Of a stretch of DNA of 64,000 nucleotides, positions 8,778 to 17,583 are shown piece by piece. Source of the DNA: Bog-473 sp963730395 (lineage in GTDB: Bacteria; Actinomycetota; Acidimicrobiia; Acidimicrobiales; RAAP-2); assembly GCA_963730395.1 (NCBI GenBank), contig CAVSSK010000021.1, forward strand, positions 1 through 64,000, in the 5' to 3' direction. The position numbers and the translations under genes were made by a program. The notes beneath the pieces were generated by a model that was not told where the DNA came from, did no database searches, and was given only the letters and a program-made list of their open reading frames with translations. Numbering within the stretch: the first letter of the stretch is position 1; each line of letters opens with the position of its first letter.

Positions 8778-9976
8778 GTGACCACGACCTCCCTGAACTG
8801 GGACCCGTTCGACGAGGATCTGGACCGAGATCCCTATCCGGTGTGGAAGCGGCTTCGTGACGAAGCACCCGTCTACCGGAACGAAGAGTACGACTTCTGG
8901 GCGTTGAGCAGATATGAAGACGTCGAGAGGGCTCATAAGGACCCGTCCACCTACAGCTCGGCGCACGGAACTGTCCTTGAACGCATGGGGCCGGAGACCG
9001 GGCAGAGTCGGATGATGATCTTCTTGGACCCGCCGGAACACACGATGCTTCGCCGCCTCGTCTCGCGTTCGTTCACGCCGCGTCGCATCAGTGGCCTCGA
9101 TGTGCGAGTCCGTGAAATCTGTGCCGACCTCCTCGATCCCCATGTGGGGGGCGACGCCTTCGACTTCGTCCAGGACTTCGGGGCGCAGTTGCCATCCCGC
9201 GTCATCTCATCATTGGTCGGCGTGCCGCCGAGCGATCAGGAGCCGACCCGGCAACTTGTGGACGGGATGTTCCATGTCGAGCCCGGGGTGGGCATGGTCA
9301 ACGACATGAGCGTGACCTCCAGCCTGGAGTTGGCGGGGTACTTGATGCAGCTCGTCGAAGAGAGACGAGCTGACCCACGCGATGATCTGATCAGCTCTCT
9401 GGTGCAGGCTGAGGTCTCCGACGACGAGACGGCGGCGTACGGCGACGCCTCACCCCGGAGGAGTGCACCGAATTCGCCATCCTCCTCTACAGTGCCGGCA
9501 CGGAGACAGTCGCAAAGCTCCTCGGGAACGCGGCCGTCGTTTTGGCGGCCCATCCCGAGCAACGGGCTGAGCTGGTGTCTGACAGCACCCTGATCCCCAA
9601 TGCAATCGAGGAGTTGCTTCGATTCGAACCTCCGTCGCCGGTCCAGGGTCGGTGGATGACCCGGCCGGTGGAGATCCAGGGGACGACGCTGCCCGAGGGT
9701 GCGAGGGTGCTGTTGCTCACCGGCAGCGCCGGGCGTGACGAGCGTGAATTTCCCGACCCCGACCGGTTCGACATCCACCGGTCCATGGCCAACCACCTCT
9801 CCTTCGGATATGGCGTGCACTTCTGCATCGGCGCCGCCCTGGCCCGCCTCGAGGGCCGGATCGGGCTGGAAGAGGTCTTCCGGCGCTTCCCGAGCTGGGG
9901 GATCGACGAAGGTGGGGTCGAACGGGTCAATACGAGCACCGTGCGGGGTTATCGGCGCGTGCCGGTGACGGTGTGA
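8778..9976 (+). CDS. Cytochrome P450 (one frameshift)
   Basis: Haem monooxygenase hydroxylating a hydrophobic substrate with electrons from a ferredoxin system, none of which is encoded nearby. GTG 8778 has TACGGT eight bases upstream, possibly leaderless. The N-terminal part runs from NWDPFDEDLDRDPYPVWKRL through FLDPPEHTMLRRLVSRSFTP. The frame breaks near 9440-9447, where one base seems missing before RLTPEECTEFA. The second frame holds the I-helix AGTETVAK, EELLRF (ExxR) and the haem loop FGYGVHFCIGAALARLE with the Cys ligand. Joined length is about 399 residues, normal for actinobacterial CYPs of the 125/142 or 107 size. Every key motif is present, so I read this as a functional gene with a sequence error. 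Confidence 0.85.
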
Positions 9977-10050
9977 GGGGAGGGGTCGTGCTCTCCGGAC
10001 CGACCTGCTGAGCCGGGTTCCTGCTCATTGAATCCAGGGCCCGAATGAGT

Positions 10051-10086
10051 TATCCTAAGCCGTTCGAGAACCCCATCTGGGGGGTT
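10051..10086 (+). promoter_or_regulatory. Probable promoter and leader hairpin of the first Rieske gene
   Basis: TATCCT at 10051-10056 fits TANNNT. AACCCC (10069-10074) and GGGGTT (10081-10086) can pair in the transcript with a 6-base loop. The rest of the leader runs to the AGGGAGG ribosome site at 10150-10156. No recognised riboswitch. Confidence 0.3.
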
Positions 10087-10166
10087 TCGGGTGGTAGGGC
10101 ACCAGCGGTGAAGGGCGCAGTGACGGCTCCAGTTCCTTGCCGTGTGCCCAGGGAGGCGCGTGCGCA

Positions 10167-11168
10167 ATGACTGTGGGCAATCCCACCAACGAGACCTTCA
10201 CGGGGTTCCCGATGCCGAGGGACGAAGCCTCCCTCACCGACCGGTCTCGGCGGCCCATCATCAGGACTCCGAGTCGCGAGCCACGTTTTCCGTTCCCGGT
10301 GCCCAATGGCTGGTTCGTCGTGGAGGAGTCTCGGGAGCTTCTCCCCGGAGAGACCAAGGCGTTCCAGGTCTTCGGCACCGATGTGGTGCTGTTTCGTGGC
10401 GACGACGGCCAGCCGCGGATGGTCGAGGCCTACTGCGCGCATCTGGGCGCGCACCTGGGCGTGGGGGGCAAGGTCGAGGGGAACTGCCTCAGGTGCCCGT
10501 TCCACGGTTGGCTCTACGACGGCGAGGATGGTCGCTGCGTGGAGATCCCGTACGGCAACATCGAGCACATCCCGAGCCAGGCCCGCGTCCGTTCGTTCCC
10601 ATGCATCGAGCGGAACCACATGGTCTGGGCATGGCACCACGGAAAGGACGAGGATCCCTTCTACGACGTGCCGCTCATCGCAGAGCTGGACGACCCCGAG
10701 TGGCTCCCCTATGAGCTCGTGGAGTTCGACGTCGCCACGTGCTGCCAGGAGATGGCCGAGAACAATGTCGATTTTGCCCACTTCAAATACGTGCATGGCA
10801 GCGACTCCATTCCGGAGGACGACTTCTTCGTCGACGGCTACTACAAGCGTGCGTCGGGATTCGATGGACAGTTCGTCCGAGAGGGCTTCGGTCTCGGACT
10901 TGGCGTTGTACGCATGATGGGCGCAGTCACCTTCCTGTCGTCCACGACGCCGATCGATACCGAGAACGTGAAGGTCCGGTGGATCTTCACCGCACCTCGT
11001 GCGAACGGTCCCGATGCGGTCAAGCAGGCAGCGGCGGCCTTTTCTGGCGGCGTCACTCAGGACCTTCCCATCTGGGAGAACAAGCGCTACGTGGACCGGC
11101 CGATCATCGTCAAGAGCGAGCGCAAAGTGCTCGAACAGCGGGAGTGGGCACAACAGTTCTATTCATGA
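10167..11168 (+). CDS. KshA-like Rieske non-haem iron oxygenase
   Basis: A 333-residue terminal oxygenase. ATG 10167 follows AGGGAGG by ten bases. The Rieske [2Fe-2S] ligands are C90-A-H92 and C110-P-F-H113, in CAHLGAHLG and CPFHGW. The mononuclear iron motif ENNVDFAHFKYVH gives Asp202, His205 and His210. This layout and length match the KshA group (3-ketosteroid 9-alpha-hydroxylase oxygenase and relatives), which needs a separate KshB-type reductase not found in this window. It opens a cassette with a decarboxylase-like protein, an amidohydrolase and a hydratase, and has a paralogue at 14197. Steroid substrate is plausible but not shown. Confidence 0.85.
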   Translation: MTVGNPTNETFTGFPMPRDEASLTDRSRRPIIRTPSREPRFPFPVPNGWFVVEESRELLPGETKAFQVFGTDVVLFRGDDGQPRMVEAYCAHLGAHLGVGGKVEGNCLRCPFHGWLYDGEDGRCVEIPYGNIEHIPSQARVRSFPCIERNHMVWAWHHGKDEDPFYDVPLIAELDDPEWLPYELVEFDVATCCQEMAENNVDFAHFKYVHGSDSIPEDDFFVDGYYKRASGFDGQFVREGFGLGLGVVRMMGAVTFLSSTTPIDTENVKVRWIFTAPRANGPDAVKQAAAAFSGGVTQDLPIWENKRYVDRPIIVKSERKVLEQREWAQQFYS

Positions 11169-11289
11169 CGTCGTCGTGCGACAACTGATGCATGCAGATT
11201 GTGAGAGCCAGTGCCAAGCAGTGGCATGTGAGAGCAAGTGAGGTCCTCGAGCATCGAGGGACTTCCGGGACTGCAGAGGAGAGAGGGTA

Positions 11290-12048
11290 ATGAGCCAGAA
11301 CCGATGGGTGAAGGAGCTTTCCCAAGCGGGAGGACACGGAGATTTTCAACCGGTGCTCCCGTCGCTGGAGGTGGTGTACCGAACCGACCCGGACGCACTC
11401 GCCGCGATCCTGCCCCCGCCGCTCAGCCCGCCGCCGGTGCCGCGGGTTCATGTCCGTTGCACGGATATCCATCTCGAGTTCGGCGAGTACGTCCACAAGG
11501 AGAAGGTGGGCTACTTCGCCGTCGACGCCGAACTCGACGGCGAGTTGGGTGAGTACCCGCTGCTCATACCGATCGACCTCGAGTCCGCCATCTCAATCAG
11601 TCGAGAGCGGTTCGGTGAGCCCAAGAAGCTCGCCGACATCGAGATGGGCCGCGATGGCGATCACGTCTACGCGCGCATCACCCGGAACAATGTCACGTTC
11701 ATTGAGATCGTGGGAGACGTGGCGGAGGAACTCCCCGTTCCCGAGCCGTACCCGGCACGGCAGTGGTGGTTCAAGTTCCTGCCATCGGTCACCGGCAGCG
11801 GATTCGACGGCGACCCGTTGCTCGTGCGTGTCGATCAGGTCCGGAGCCCACAATCGATGGAGCGGGTGGAGGGAAAGCTCGAATTGCGGGATCTCGCGAC
11901 CGACCCCGTCGTCGACCTGCCAATCCTCGAAACGGAATCCATCGTCTGGACGGTGCGTACCGCGACGATCGACCCGAAGATCGTCGGTCCCGTGGACGCC
12001 GCCGCCTTCGAGCCCTTCGCCTACAGCCGCTACGACCTGGCGCGATGA
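11290..12048 (+). CDS. Acetoacetate decarboxylase-like protein
   Basis: A 252-residue protein of the ADC fold, which forms a Schiff base on Lys for decarboxylation or aldol chemistry of beta-keto acids. ISRERFGEPKKLADI at about 104-116 places Lys112/Lys113 where ADC keeps its catalytic Lys pair. GAGAGGG lies upstream of the ATG. It lies between a Rieske oxygenase and a COG2159 amidohydrolase 25 bases on, so it likely acts on a ring-cleaved or oxidised intermediate. ADC relatives in actinobacteria include enzymes that do not decarboxylate acetoacetate, so the exact reaction is open. Confidence 0.78.
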   Translation: MSQNRWVKELSQAGGHGDFQPVLPSLEVVYRTDPDALAAILPPPLSPPPVPRVHVRCTDIHLEFGEYVHKEKVGYFAVDAELDGELGEYPLLIPIDLESAISISRERFGEPKKLADIEMGRDGDHVYARITRNNVTFIEIVGDVAEELPVPEPYPARQWWFKFLPSVTGSGFDGDPLLVRVDQVRSPQSMERVEGKLELRDLATDPVVDLPILETESIVWTVRTATIDPKIVGPVDAAAFEPFAYSRYDLAR

Positions 12049-12073
12049 CCAGCTGCCGTCGACGGGAGGTCCG

Positions 12074-13300
12074 ATGACGAACTACCTGGTCATCTCGGCC
12101 GATGGCCATGCCGGCCCACCAGCTGAGGTCTACCGCGACTACTTGGACCCCGGCTTCCGTGAGCGCTTCGACGAGCATCAGGCCGAGATGGCGGCGCTGC
12201 GAGAGGCGATGGGTCGTGACGACTCCAACGCCGAATTCAAGGCCAAGTGGGAGGAGGAGACCGACGGCGACGGAGGACTGACCGCGGCGTTCGATTCCGC
12301 CGCACGGAACGAAGTTCTCGACCGCGAAGGTGTCGTCGCCGAAGTGCTGTTCCCCGATGCGGACGTGCTCGGCACCGGTCGAGTGGCGGCGTCTCCGTTC
12401 GGGACCGGGCTCGCTGGTGCTGCCGGTGACCCGCGCGAGGTGGTCGAGGGGAGCCGCGCCCACAATCGTTGGTTGAGCGATTTCGCGAGGCAGGACCCGG
12501 ATCGGCGTATCGGCGTGGCAGTCATCCCGGCCATCATTCCGGACATGGACACGGTGCTCCAGCTCGTGCGAGAAGCGAAGGAGCTCGGTCACCGAGGAAT
12601 CCTGATTCCGACCCGATGGTTCGATCGTCCCGCCTACCACGACCTGTGGTACGAGCCACTCTGGGCTTTGACAGAGGAACTGGGGCTCGTACTGCACACC
12701 CATTCGGGCGCCGGTCCGAGCGACATCGGGATCGGGCCGGGGATGCTCCCCATCTATGCGTCCGAGGCCGGGTGGTGGGCGGCCAGGCCGCTCGCGGTGC
12801 TCATCTGGGGCGGCATCTTCGAACGTCATCCCAACCTCAGGTATTCGATGGCCGAGAACGGGGCGTGGTGGGTACCCGATCAGATTCGCAAGATGGACGA
12901 GAAGTGGGTGGGAGGGCACAACACCCGCAAGTTCGGCGATGCATTCCGACAAGAGCTGTCCATGAAGCCGAGCGACTATCTGAACCGGAACTGCTTCTTC
13001 GGGGCGTCCACCCCGGGAGTGGATGACATCGAGCGGCGTTACCTGATCGGGGTCGGGAACCTCATGTGGGGCAACGACCTGCCTCACCCGGAGGGGACGT
13101 TCCCCTACACCCGCTACTGGATCCGGGAGCGGTTCAAGGAGGTGCCGGAGGTCGAGGCGCGCCAGATGCTGGGACTGACGGCGGCCGGGGTGTACGGCTG
13201 TGATGTTGCCAAGCTCAGTGTGCTCGCGGACAAGATCGGACCCTCGGTGGAGGACGTGCACGGAGAGACACCCCTGGAGCGAGTGCCGGTCGACGTCTAG
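12074..13300 (+). CDS. COG2159-type TIM-barrel amidohydrolase
   Basis: A 408-residue member of the ACMSD/gamma-resorcylate decarboxylase group of metal-dependent hydrolases. ATG 12074 follows GGGAGG. The metal motif near the start is ISADGH (Asp10, His12); a His-rich strand LHTHSGAG and the late Asp in GNDLPHPEG complete the expected metal site. Family members decarboxylate aromatic acids or hydrolyse C-N or C-C bonds; which applies here cannot be read. It lies 25 bases after the ADC-like gene and 50 before a hydratase, and is one of six paralogues in the window. The C-terminal tail after residue 385 is charged and unlike the others. Confidence 0.82.
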   Translation: MTNYLVISADGHAGPPAEVYRDYLDPGFRERFDEHQAEMAALREAMGRDDSNAEFKAKWEEETDGDGGLTAAFDSAARNEVLDREGVVAEVLFPDADVLGTGRVAASPFGTGLAGAAGDPREVVEGSRAHNRWLSDFARQDPDRRIGVAVIPAIIPDMDTVLQLVREAKELGHRGILIPTRWFDRPAYHDLWYEPLWALTEELGLVLHTHSGAGPSDIGIGPGMLPIYASEAGWWAARPLAVLIWGGIFERHPNLRYSMAENGAWWVPDQIRKMDEKWVGGHNTRKFGDAFRQELSMKPSDYLNRNCFFGASTPGVDDIERRYLIGVGNLMWGNDLPHPEGTFPYTRYWIRERFKEVPEVEARQMLGLTAAGVYGCDVAKLSVLADKIGPSVEDVHGETPLERVPVDV

Positions 13301-13337
13301 GCCGTTCTGCTGCGATACGTCGTGACGTTCGGTTCGG

Positions 13338-13350
13338 TAACGTCCGCTGT
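13338..13350 (+). promoter_or_regulatory. Leaderless promoter of the hydratase at 13351
   Basis: TAACGT at 13338-13343 fits TANNNT and lies seven bases before the ATG. No ribosome-binding site is visible, so the transcript would begin at or next to the start codon. Confidence 0.5.
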
Positions 13351-14166
13351 ATGACCTCTCCGAAAAGGCTCCCCGAGCTCGTCACGCTGACCTACGAAGC
13401 CGCCGCCGACGGCGTCGCCACGGTCACGTTGAATCGGCCGGAAGTCCACAATGCCTTCAACGAGACGATGCAGGATGAGCTCGAAGCGATCTGGCAGTGG
13501 ATCCGATTCGACGAGAGCGTGAAGGCAGTGGTGCTGACCGGTGCCGGAGACAAGGCGTTCTGCACCGGGATCGACCGAGGCGACATCCCCGCCGAGACCG
13601 ACTACGACCCCTTCACCTACGATGATCCGGGCCGGAAAATCGGGCCAAAGAGCCAGGGTCTGTGGAAGCCCGTCATCGCCGCCGTCAACGGGATCGCCTG
13701 TGCCGGTGCCTTCTATCTCTTGGGCGAGAGCGACATCATCGTCGCGGCGGAGAACGCGACGTTCTTCGACCCTCACGTGACCTATGCGATGACGGCGGCC
13801 TTCGAGCCCATCTTGTTGACGAACCGGATGGCATTCGGAGATCTCGTCCGCATGAGTCTGGTCGGTGCACTCGAGCGCATGTCCGCCCAGACCGCCCGTG
13901 AGTCCGGATTGGTGTCCGAAGTCGTTGCCGCTGCCGACCTGCTCGAAGCGAGTCATGATCTCGCTGCTCGCATCGCCGCCGCGCCGTCCACGGCTGTGCA
14001 GTCGACGCTGCGTACACTCTGGGCCTCGCGGAGCCTTTCGCCGGATCAGGCGGTGCTCCTGGGGAACGTCTTCCTGCAGCTGGGGACCACGGCCAAGAAC
14101 CTCAGTCAGGGTCAGGAGGCGTTCACGTCACGACGGGCCGGGACAATGCGGTGGAAGCTGCGCTGA
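13351..14166 (+). CDS. Enoyl-CoA hydratase/isomerase family protein
   Basis: A 271-residue crotonase. The substrate-CoA pocket is marked by NRPEVHNAFNETM (about 26-38), AFCTGIDRGD for the first oxyanion segment and NGIACAGAFYLL for the second. The last has AGAF where most members have GGG, so the acyl pocket may differ. FDPHVTYAM stands at the catalytic Glu region without a Glu at the first usual position, so isomerase or hydrolase activity is possible. It has its own leaderless promoter but follows the amidohydrolase by 50 bases and ends 30 bases from the convergent second Rieske gene. Confidence 0.82.
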   Translation: MTSPKRLPELVTLTYEAAADGVATVTLNRPEVHNAFNETMQDELEAIWQWIRFDESVKAVVLTGAGDKAFCTGIDRGDIPAETDYDPFTYDDPGRKIGPKSQGLWKPVIAAVNGIACAGAFYLLGESDIIVAAENATFFDPHVTYAMTAAFEPILLTNRMAFGDLVRMSLVGALERMSAQTARESGLVSEVVAAADLLEASHDLAARIAAAPSTAVQSTLRTLWASRSLSPDQAVLLGNVFLQLGTTAKNLSQGQEAFTSRRAGTMRWKLR

Positions 14167-14196
14167 GTCACCGGCGGCGGCCTGAACGTTCTTCCG

Positions 14197-15135
14197 TCAG
14201 CCGGCGGCCGTGACGTAGAACTGCGTCGCCCACTTCCGGAACTCCGTGATGGCCTTCTCGGAAGGGGCCAGCGCGGGAGAGGGCTGGTAGCGCTTGTGCT
14301 CCCAGATCGGGATGTCCTGGTCGAGCTGGCGGGCGACCTCGGCACCGAAGGCCGCACCGATCTTTGCCGCCATCTCCTCGCCCTCTTGGTAGTACATCGT
14401 GAAGCGCAACTCGACTTCGCTGCTTTCGAGCGGCGTCACGGTTGACACGAGCGTCACGGTCCCCATGAGGGAGAACTGGACTACCCCCATTCCGGGCCCG
14501 TAGCTATTGGATTCAATCTGACCTTCGAACTCACCGCGTGCCGTCTGGAAGGCCTGGGTACTGCGGACACGGCGGTAGGGGCCGTCGATGAACAGCTCGC
14601 CGACGTCGGCCACTCGACCCGCTCCGTGCACCGATCGGAAATGAGCCATGTCAACCGAGTTCTCGGCAACCTCCTGCCAGACGGTGCCGATGCGCCGGTC
14701 GATGCGAAGACACTCCACCGGCTGGGCCGGGAGGGAGTCCGGAATGGTCCAGGACGGACCAATGGCCGGATCAGGGTGATACCACGCCAGGAGGTGTCCG
14801 TTCCTGGTCGCCGTCTCGTACATCCGCAGCCTCGCCTTGCGGTTCGTCCTGTCGGCATAGGGGATGTCGACGTTGGTGCCCGTGGTGTCGAAGGACCACT
14901 CGTGGAAAGGGCACACGACACACGCGTCTTCGACCCGGCCGCCGTAACCGAGGTGTGCTCCGAGGTGCGGGCAGTAGGCATCGGCGAGGCAGTATCCGTC
15001 GGGGACCTGCCACAGTGCGAGGTCCCGACCGAAGGCCCGAACGGGTGCCACCTCCTCGGTGGGAAGCTCGTCCAGCCTCCCCACGGAGAACCAGCCGTAG
15101 GGGAGGGGAAACGGGAATCCGGTCTCGCGCGTCAC
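14197..15135 (-). CDS. Second KshA-like Rieske oxygenase
   Basis: A 312-residue Rieske terminal oxygenase, shorter at the N-terminus than the one at 10167. Rieske ligands are C55-P-H57 and C75-P-F-H78 (YCPHLGAHLG, CPFHEW). The iron-site segment AENSVDMAHFRSVH gives Asp162, His165 and His170. The end, PIWEHKRYQPSPAL...EFRKWATQFY, parallels the paralogue. It would hydroxylate a steroid-like or alicyclic CoA or free acid using an unlinked reductase. It is divergent from the LivHM permease, and the 288-base gap between them carries a palindromic operator, suggesting joint control with uptake. Confidence 0.85.
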   Translation of the reverse strand: MTRETGFPFPLPYGWFSVGRLDELPTEEVAPVRAFGRDLALWQVPDGYCLADAYCPHLGAHLGYGGRVEDACVVCPFHEWSFDTTGTNVDIPYADRTNRKARLRMYETATRNGHLLAWYHPDPAIGPSWTIPDSLPAQPVECLRIDRRIGTVWQEVAENSVDMAHFRSVHGAGRVADVGELFIDGPYRRVRSTQAFQTARGEFEGQIESNSYGPGMGVVQFSLMGTVTLVSTVTPLESSEVELRFTMYYQEGEEMAAKIGAAFGAEVARQLDQDIPIWEHKRYQPSPALAPSEKAITEFRKWATQFYVTAAG

Positions 15136-15150
15136 AGGGTGTCCTCCTCA

Positions 15151-15181
15151 GTCTCGTATACAATATGCGATACGTCGAGAC
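15151..15181. promoter_or_regulatory. Palindromic operator in the Rieske/permease divergent region
   Basis: CGTATACAATATGCGATACG (15155-15174) has 5-bp inverted arms CGTAT/ATACG, nested in GTCTCG (15151-15156) and CGAGAC (15176-15181). Its TCGTATACAA core differs by one base from the TTGTATACAA palindrome known for several FCD-type GntR regulators. The GntR gene at 19080 is the obvious candidate; untested. Confidence 0.5.
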
Positions 15182-15352
15182 TAGGCAGCTCGGCAAGCCG
15201 TGCCGCGTCCGGGGCTCTCGGCGACCCTCACGCGGCGCAGGGGTGGCCGGCTGGCGAAGCGCAGAGGCGCTCCGCAGCTGGCGAGCGGACCGTCGAGATG
15301 ACGGACCGAGAAGGTGACAGAGCCGGGGGGAGGGGATAGCCTGCCCCACAGG

Positions 15353-15370
15353 TATAAAATATTTAGAATT
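15353..15370 (+). promoter_or_regulatory. Promoter island before the LivHM permease
   Basis: TATAAAATATTTAGAATT, containing the perfect palindrome AAATATTT (15357-15364), lies 54 bases before the ATG at 15424. It probably supplies the -10 element. The 15182-15350 stretch before it is GC-rich with no supported gene. Confidence 0.4.
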
Positions 15371-15423
15371 CGGTTGCGGGCGTCGGAGCGCGGGGGAAAT
15401 GAGAAGCGGAAGCCACCATCCCG

Positions 15424-17583
15424 ATGCATGACTTCATCATCTTCACCATCGGTGGTTTGGCGACCGCGAGCATCTATGCCATCACGGCCAGCGGGTTGAC
15501 GCTGACCTATGCCACCACGGGGATCTTCAACTGGTCCCACGGGGCAATCGGCATGCTGGCCGCCTTCGCCTACTGGCAGCTGCATGTCGGATGGGGCTGG
15601 AACGCAATCTTGTCGCTGGCGGTCTGTCTCCTGGTGCTCGCTCCAGCACTGGGTGTCATCCTCGAGGTCGGCGTGATGCGTCGCCTCGAGGGGACGTCCG
15701 AGGCAGCCAAACTGGTCGTCACCTTGGCGCTGGCCCTGGCGATGGTCGGCATCGCGCAATGGATCTGGAACCCGGTGACCTTCCGGACACTCACCCCGCT
15801 CTATGCCGGCGACACCTTGGTGCTCGGCCCAATTCGCATCTCCTACAACGATCTCATCGTCCTGGGCGTCGCCCTGTTCGTGGCAATCGGACTGCGGCTA
15901 TTGCTCTACCGGACTCGAATGGGCGTGACGATGCGGGCATCGGTCGACGACCGCAAGCTGACGATCCTGAATGGAGCAAGCAGCGTACGGAGCGCCAGGT
16001 CGGCATGGATCGTGGGGTGCATGCTCGCCGCCCTGGCTGGGATCCTGGTTGCGCCGACCGTGACCCTCTCGGCCACCGCGCTGACCCTCCTGATCGTCGA
16101 CGCCTATGCGGCATCGGTCATCGGCAGGCTCCGCAGCATCCCCATGACGTTCGTCGGTGCCGTGATCCTCGGCCTTGCGGTCAGCTATTCGGTGGCGTAC
16201 CTGCCCCAGAACTCGTACATCCAAGGGTTCGAGGGGGCGGTTCCCGCCATCATCCTGTTCGCGGCGCTCATGCTCCTCCCGCAGTCCCGGCTGCGCGGCC
16301 ACCGGTTGCTGCGGAGCCGGGAGCTCGCGTTGGTGCCGACCTGGAGGGGCACCGGGTACCTCGGCCTTGGCGTCATCGCCGCGGCGATCATGATCGCAAC
16401 CGTCGTGTCGCAGCCCGACCTCTACAGCCTCAACCGGGTCTGGGGGCTTGCCATCATCGGCTTGTCCCTGGTGCCCGTGGTCGGCTACGCCGGTCGGCTC
16501 TCCCTGTGCCAGATGACCTTCGCCGGGATCGGAGCCGTCGTCATGGGCCATCTGGGGGCTGGCGGCAACCCACTGGCCCTGTTCGCCGTGATCGGTGTCT
16601 GCGCCCTCGTCGGTGTCCTGGTCGCTCTGCCGTCCCTGCGGCTGTCCGGGATCTATTTCGCCCTGGCCACCGCCGCGTTCGCCACCGCCATGGATGCCTG
16701 GGTGTTTCCCCTGCCGGCGTTCAACCTGTTCGGGGACCAGTTCGCTCCCTTTGGGACCGGATCCCTTACCTTTGCGCAATTCCGCGTCGGCGGTCTGGCC
16801 GTCGAGAGCAAGCAGGCGCAGTTCGTCGTCGGGTCGGTCATCTTCATGCTCATCGTCGGTGCCGTCGTCCTCATTCGGCGCTCCGAATTCGGAAGTCAAC
16901 TCTTCGCCTTCAAGGACAGCCCTGCCGCCTGCGCGACCCTGGGAATGAACACCAGGGTCCTGCCCATCGCGGTCTTTGCCATCTCGGCCGCCATGGCCGG
17001 CGTCGGGGGCGCCATCTACGGCCAGGCCCTGGGCAGCACAGCTCCCGACATCTTCCAATTCTTCGGTGGTCTCTCGGTCCTTCTGACCATGGTGATCTTT
17101 GGGCTCGGGTCCGTTGGGGCTGGCGTCGGTACGGGCGTGTTCTTGGGTGGTCCAACACTCTCGAACTTCTTTCCATCACTTCTCCAACTTCAGAGCGTGC
17201 TTATCGGCGGCACTGCCATCGGCGTGGGAACTTCTCCGAACGGTTTGATCCCCTCGGGTTTTCGTCCCGTCTGGGAATCGGTGGCACGGCGTCGAACGCT
17301 TCTCGTCGGGATCATCGCGGCTGTGGTCGGGCTATGGGGGCTGGCCTTCAGCGGGGTCATCGACAACTGGACCATGACCTGGTGCCTCATCGTCGTCTTG
17401 GTGGCGGGACCGACTGTTCCCTACGTCGTCGACTACCGCCGTGGAGATGCGGCCGCCGCCTTCGGGCTGTCAGAGGGCCTTCACGCGTCAGGGACCGTAC
17501 CCGCGACTCTTTCGCCCGCGCCGGTGGGGCTCCTTGGCCCGACCAGCGAGAGCGCAGTGTCAACGCGTGGCTCGGAGTCCTGA
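15424..17583 (+). CDS. livHM: Fused LivH-LivM branched-chain-type ABC permease
   Basis: A 719-residue inner-membrane protein joining both permeases of a Liv-type importer. Residues 1 to about 290 are LivH-like (ATASIYAITASGLTLTYATT, FNWSHGAIGM, SVIGRLRSIP). After an Arg-rich linker (QSRLRGHRLLRSRE) the second half is LivM-like (VVGYAGRLSLCQMTFAGIGA, SLRLSGIYFALATAAFA, and the cytoplasmic coupling segment FKDSPAACATLGMN). About sixteen hydrophobic segments are visible. LivG begins one base inside its stop codon, so the three importer genes are translationally coupled. Cargo is probably a carboxylic acid delivered by one of the separate binding proteins; amino acids are possible but the neighbourhood argues against it. 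Confidence 0.88.
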   Translation: MHDFIIFTIGGLATASIYAITASGLTLTYATTGIFNWSHGAIGMLAAFAYWQLHVGWGWNAILSLAVCLLVLAPALGVILEVGVMRRLEGTSEAAKLVVTLALALAMVGIAQWIWNPVTFRTLTPLYAGDTLVLGPIRISYNDLIVLGVALFVAIGLRLLLYRTRMGVTMRASVDDRKLTILNGASSVRSARSAWIVGCMLAALAGILVAPTVTLSATALTLLIVDAYAASVIGRLRSIPMTFVGAVILGLAVSYSVAYLPQNSYIQGFEGAVPAIILFAALMLLPQSRLRGHRLLRSRELALVPTWRGTGYLGLGVIAAAIMIATVVSQPDLYSLNRVWGLAIIGLSLVPVVGYAGRLSLCQMTFAGIGAVVMGHLGAGGNPLALFAVIGVCALVGVLVALPSLRLSGIYFALATAAFATAMDAWVFPLPAFNLFGDQFAPFGTGSLTFAQFRVGGLAVESKQAQFVVGSVIFMLIVGAVVLIRRSEFGSQLFAFKDSPAACATLGMNTRVLPIAVFAISAAMAGVGGAIYGQALGSTAPDIFQFFGGLSVLLTMVIFGLGSVGAGVGTGVFLGGPTLSNFFPSLLQLQSVLIGGTAIGVGTSPNGLIPSGFRPVWESVARRRTLLVGIIAAVVGLWGLAFSGVIDNWTMTWCLIVVLVAGPTVPYVVDYRRGDAAAAFGLSEGLHASGTVPATLSPAPVGLLGPTSESAVSTRGSES

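Noticed and set aside
10051..10166. Riboswitch in the leader of the first Rieske gene
   Set aside because: Only one 6-bp hairpin is visible and no known aptamer core.
11789..13261. 490-residue open frame on the minus strand
   Set aside because: It is an antisense shadow of the ADC-like and amidohydrolase genes; high GC makes such long frames common, and its sequence is Arg/His/Gly-rich without family motifs.
14167..14214. GTCAC...GTGAC inverted repeat as a terminator between the convergent hydratase and Rieske genes
   Set aside because: Only the outer five bases pair well; the inner GC-rich part is repetitive and out of register, with no T-run.
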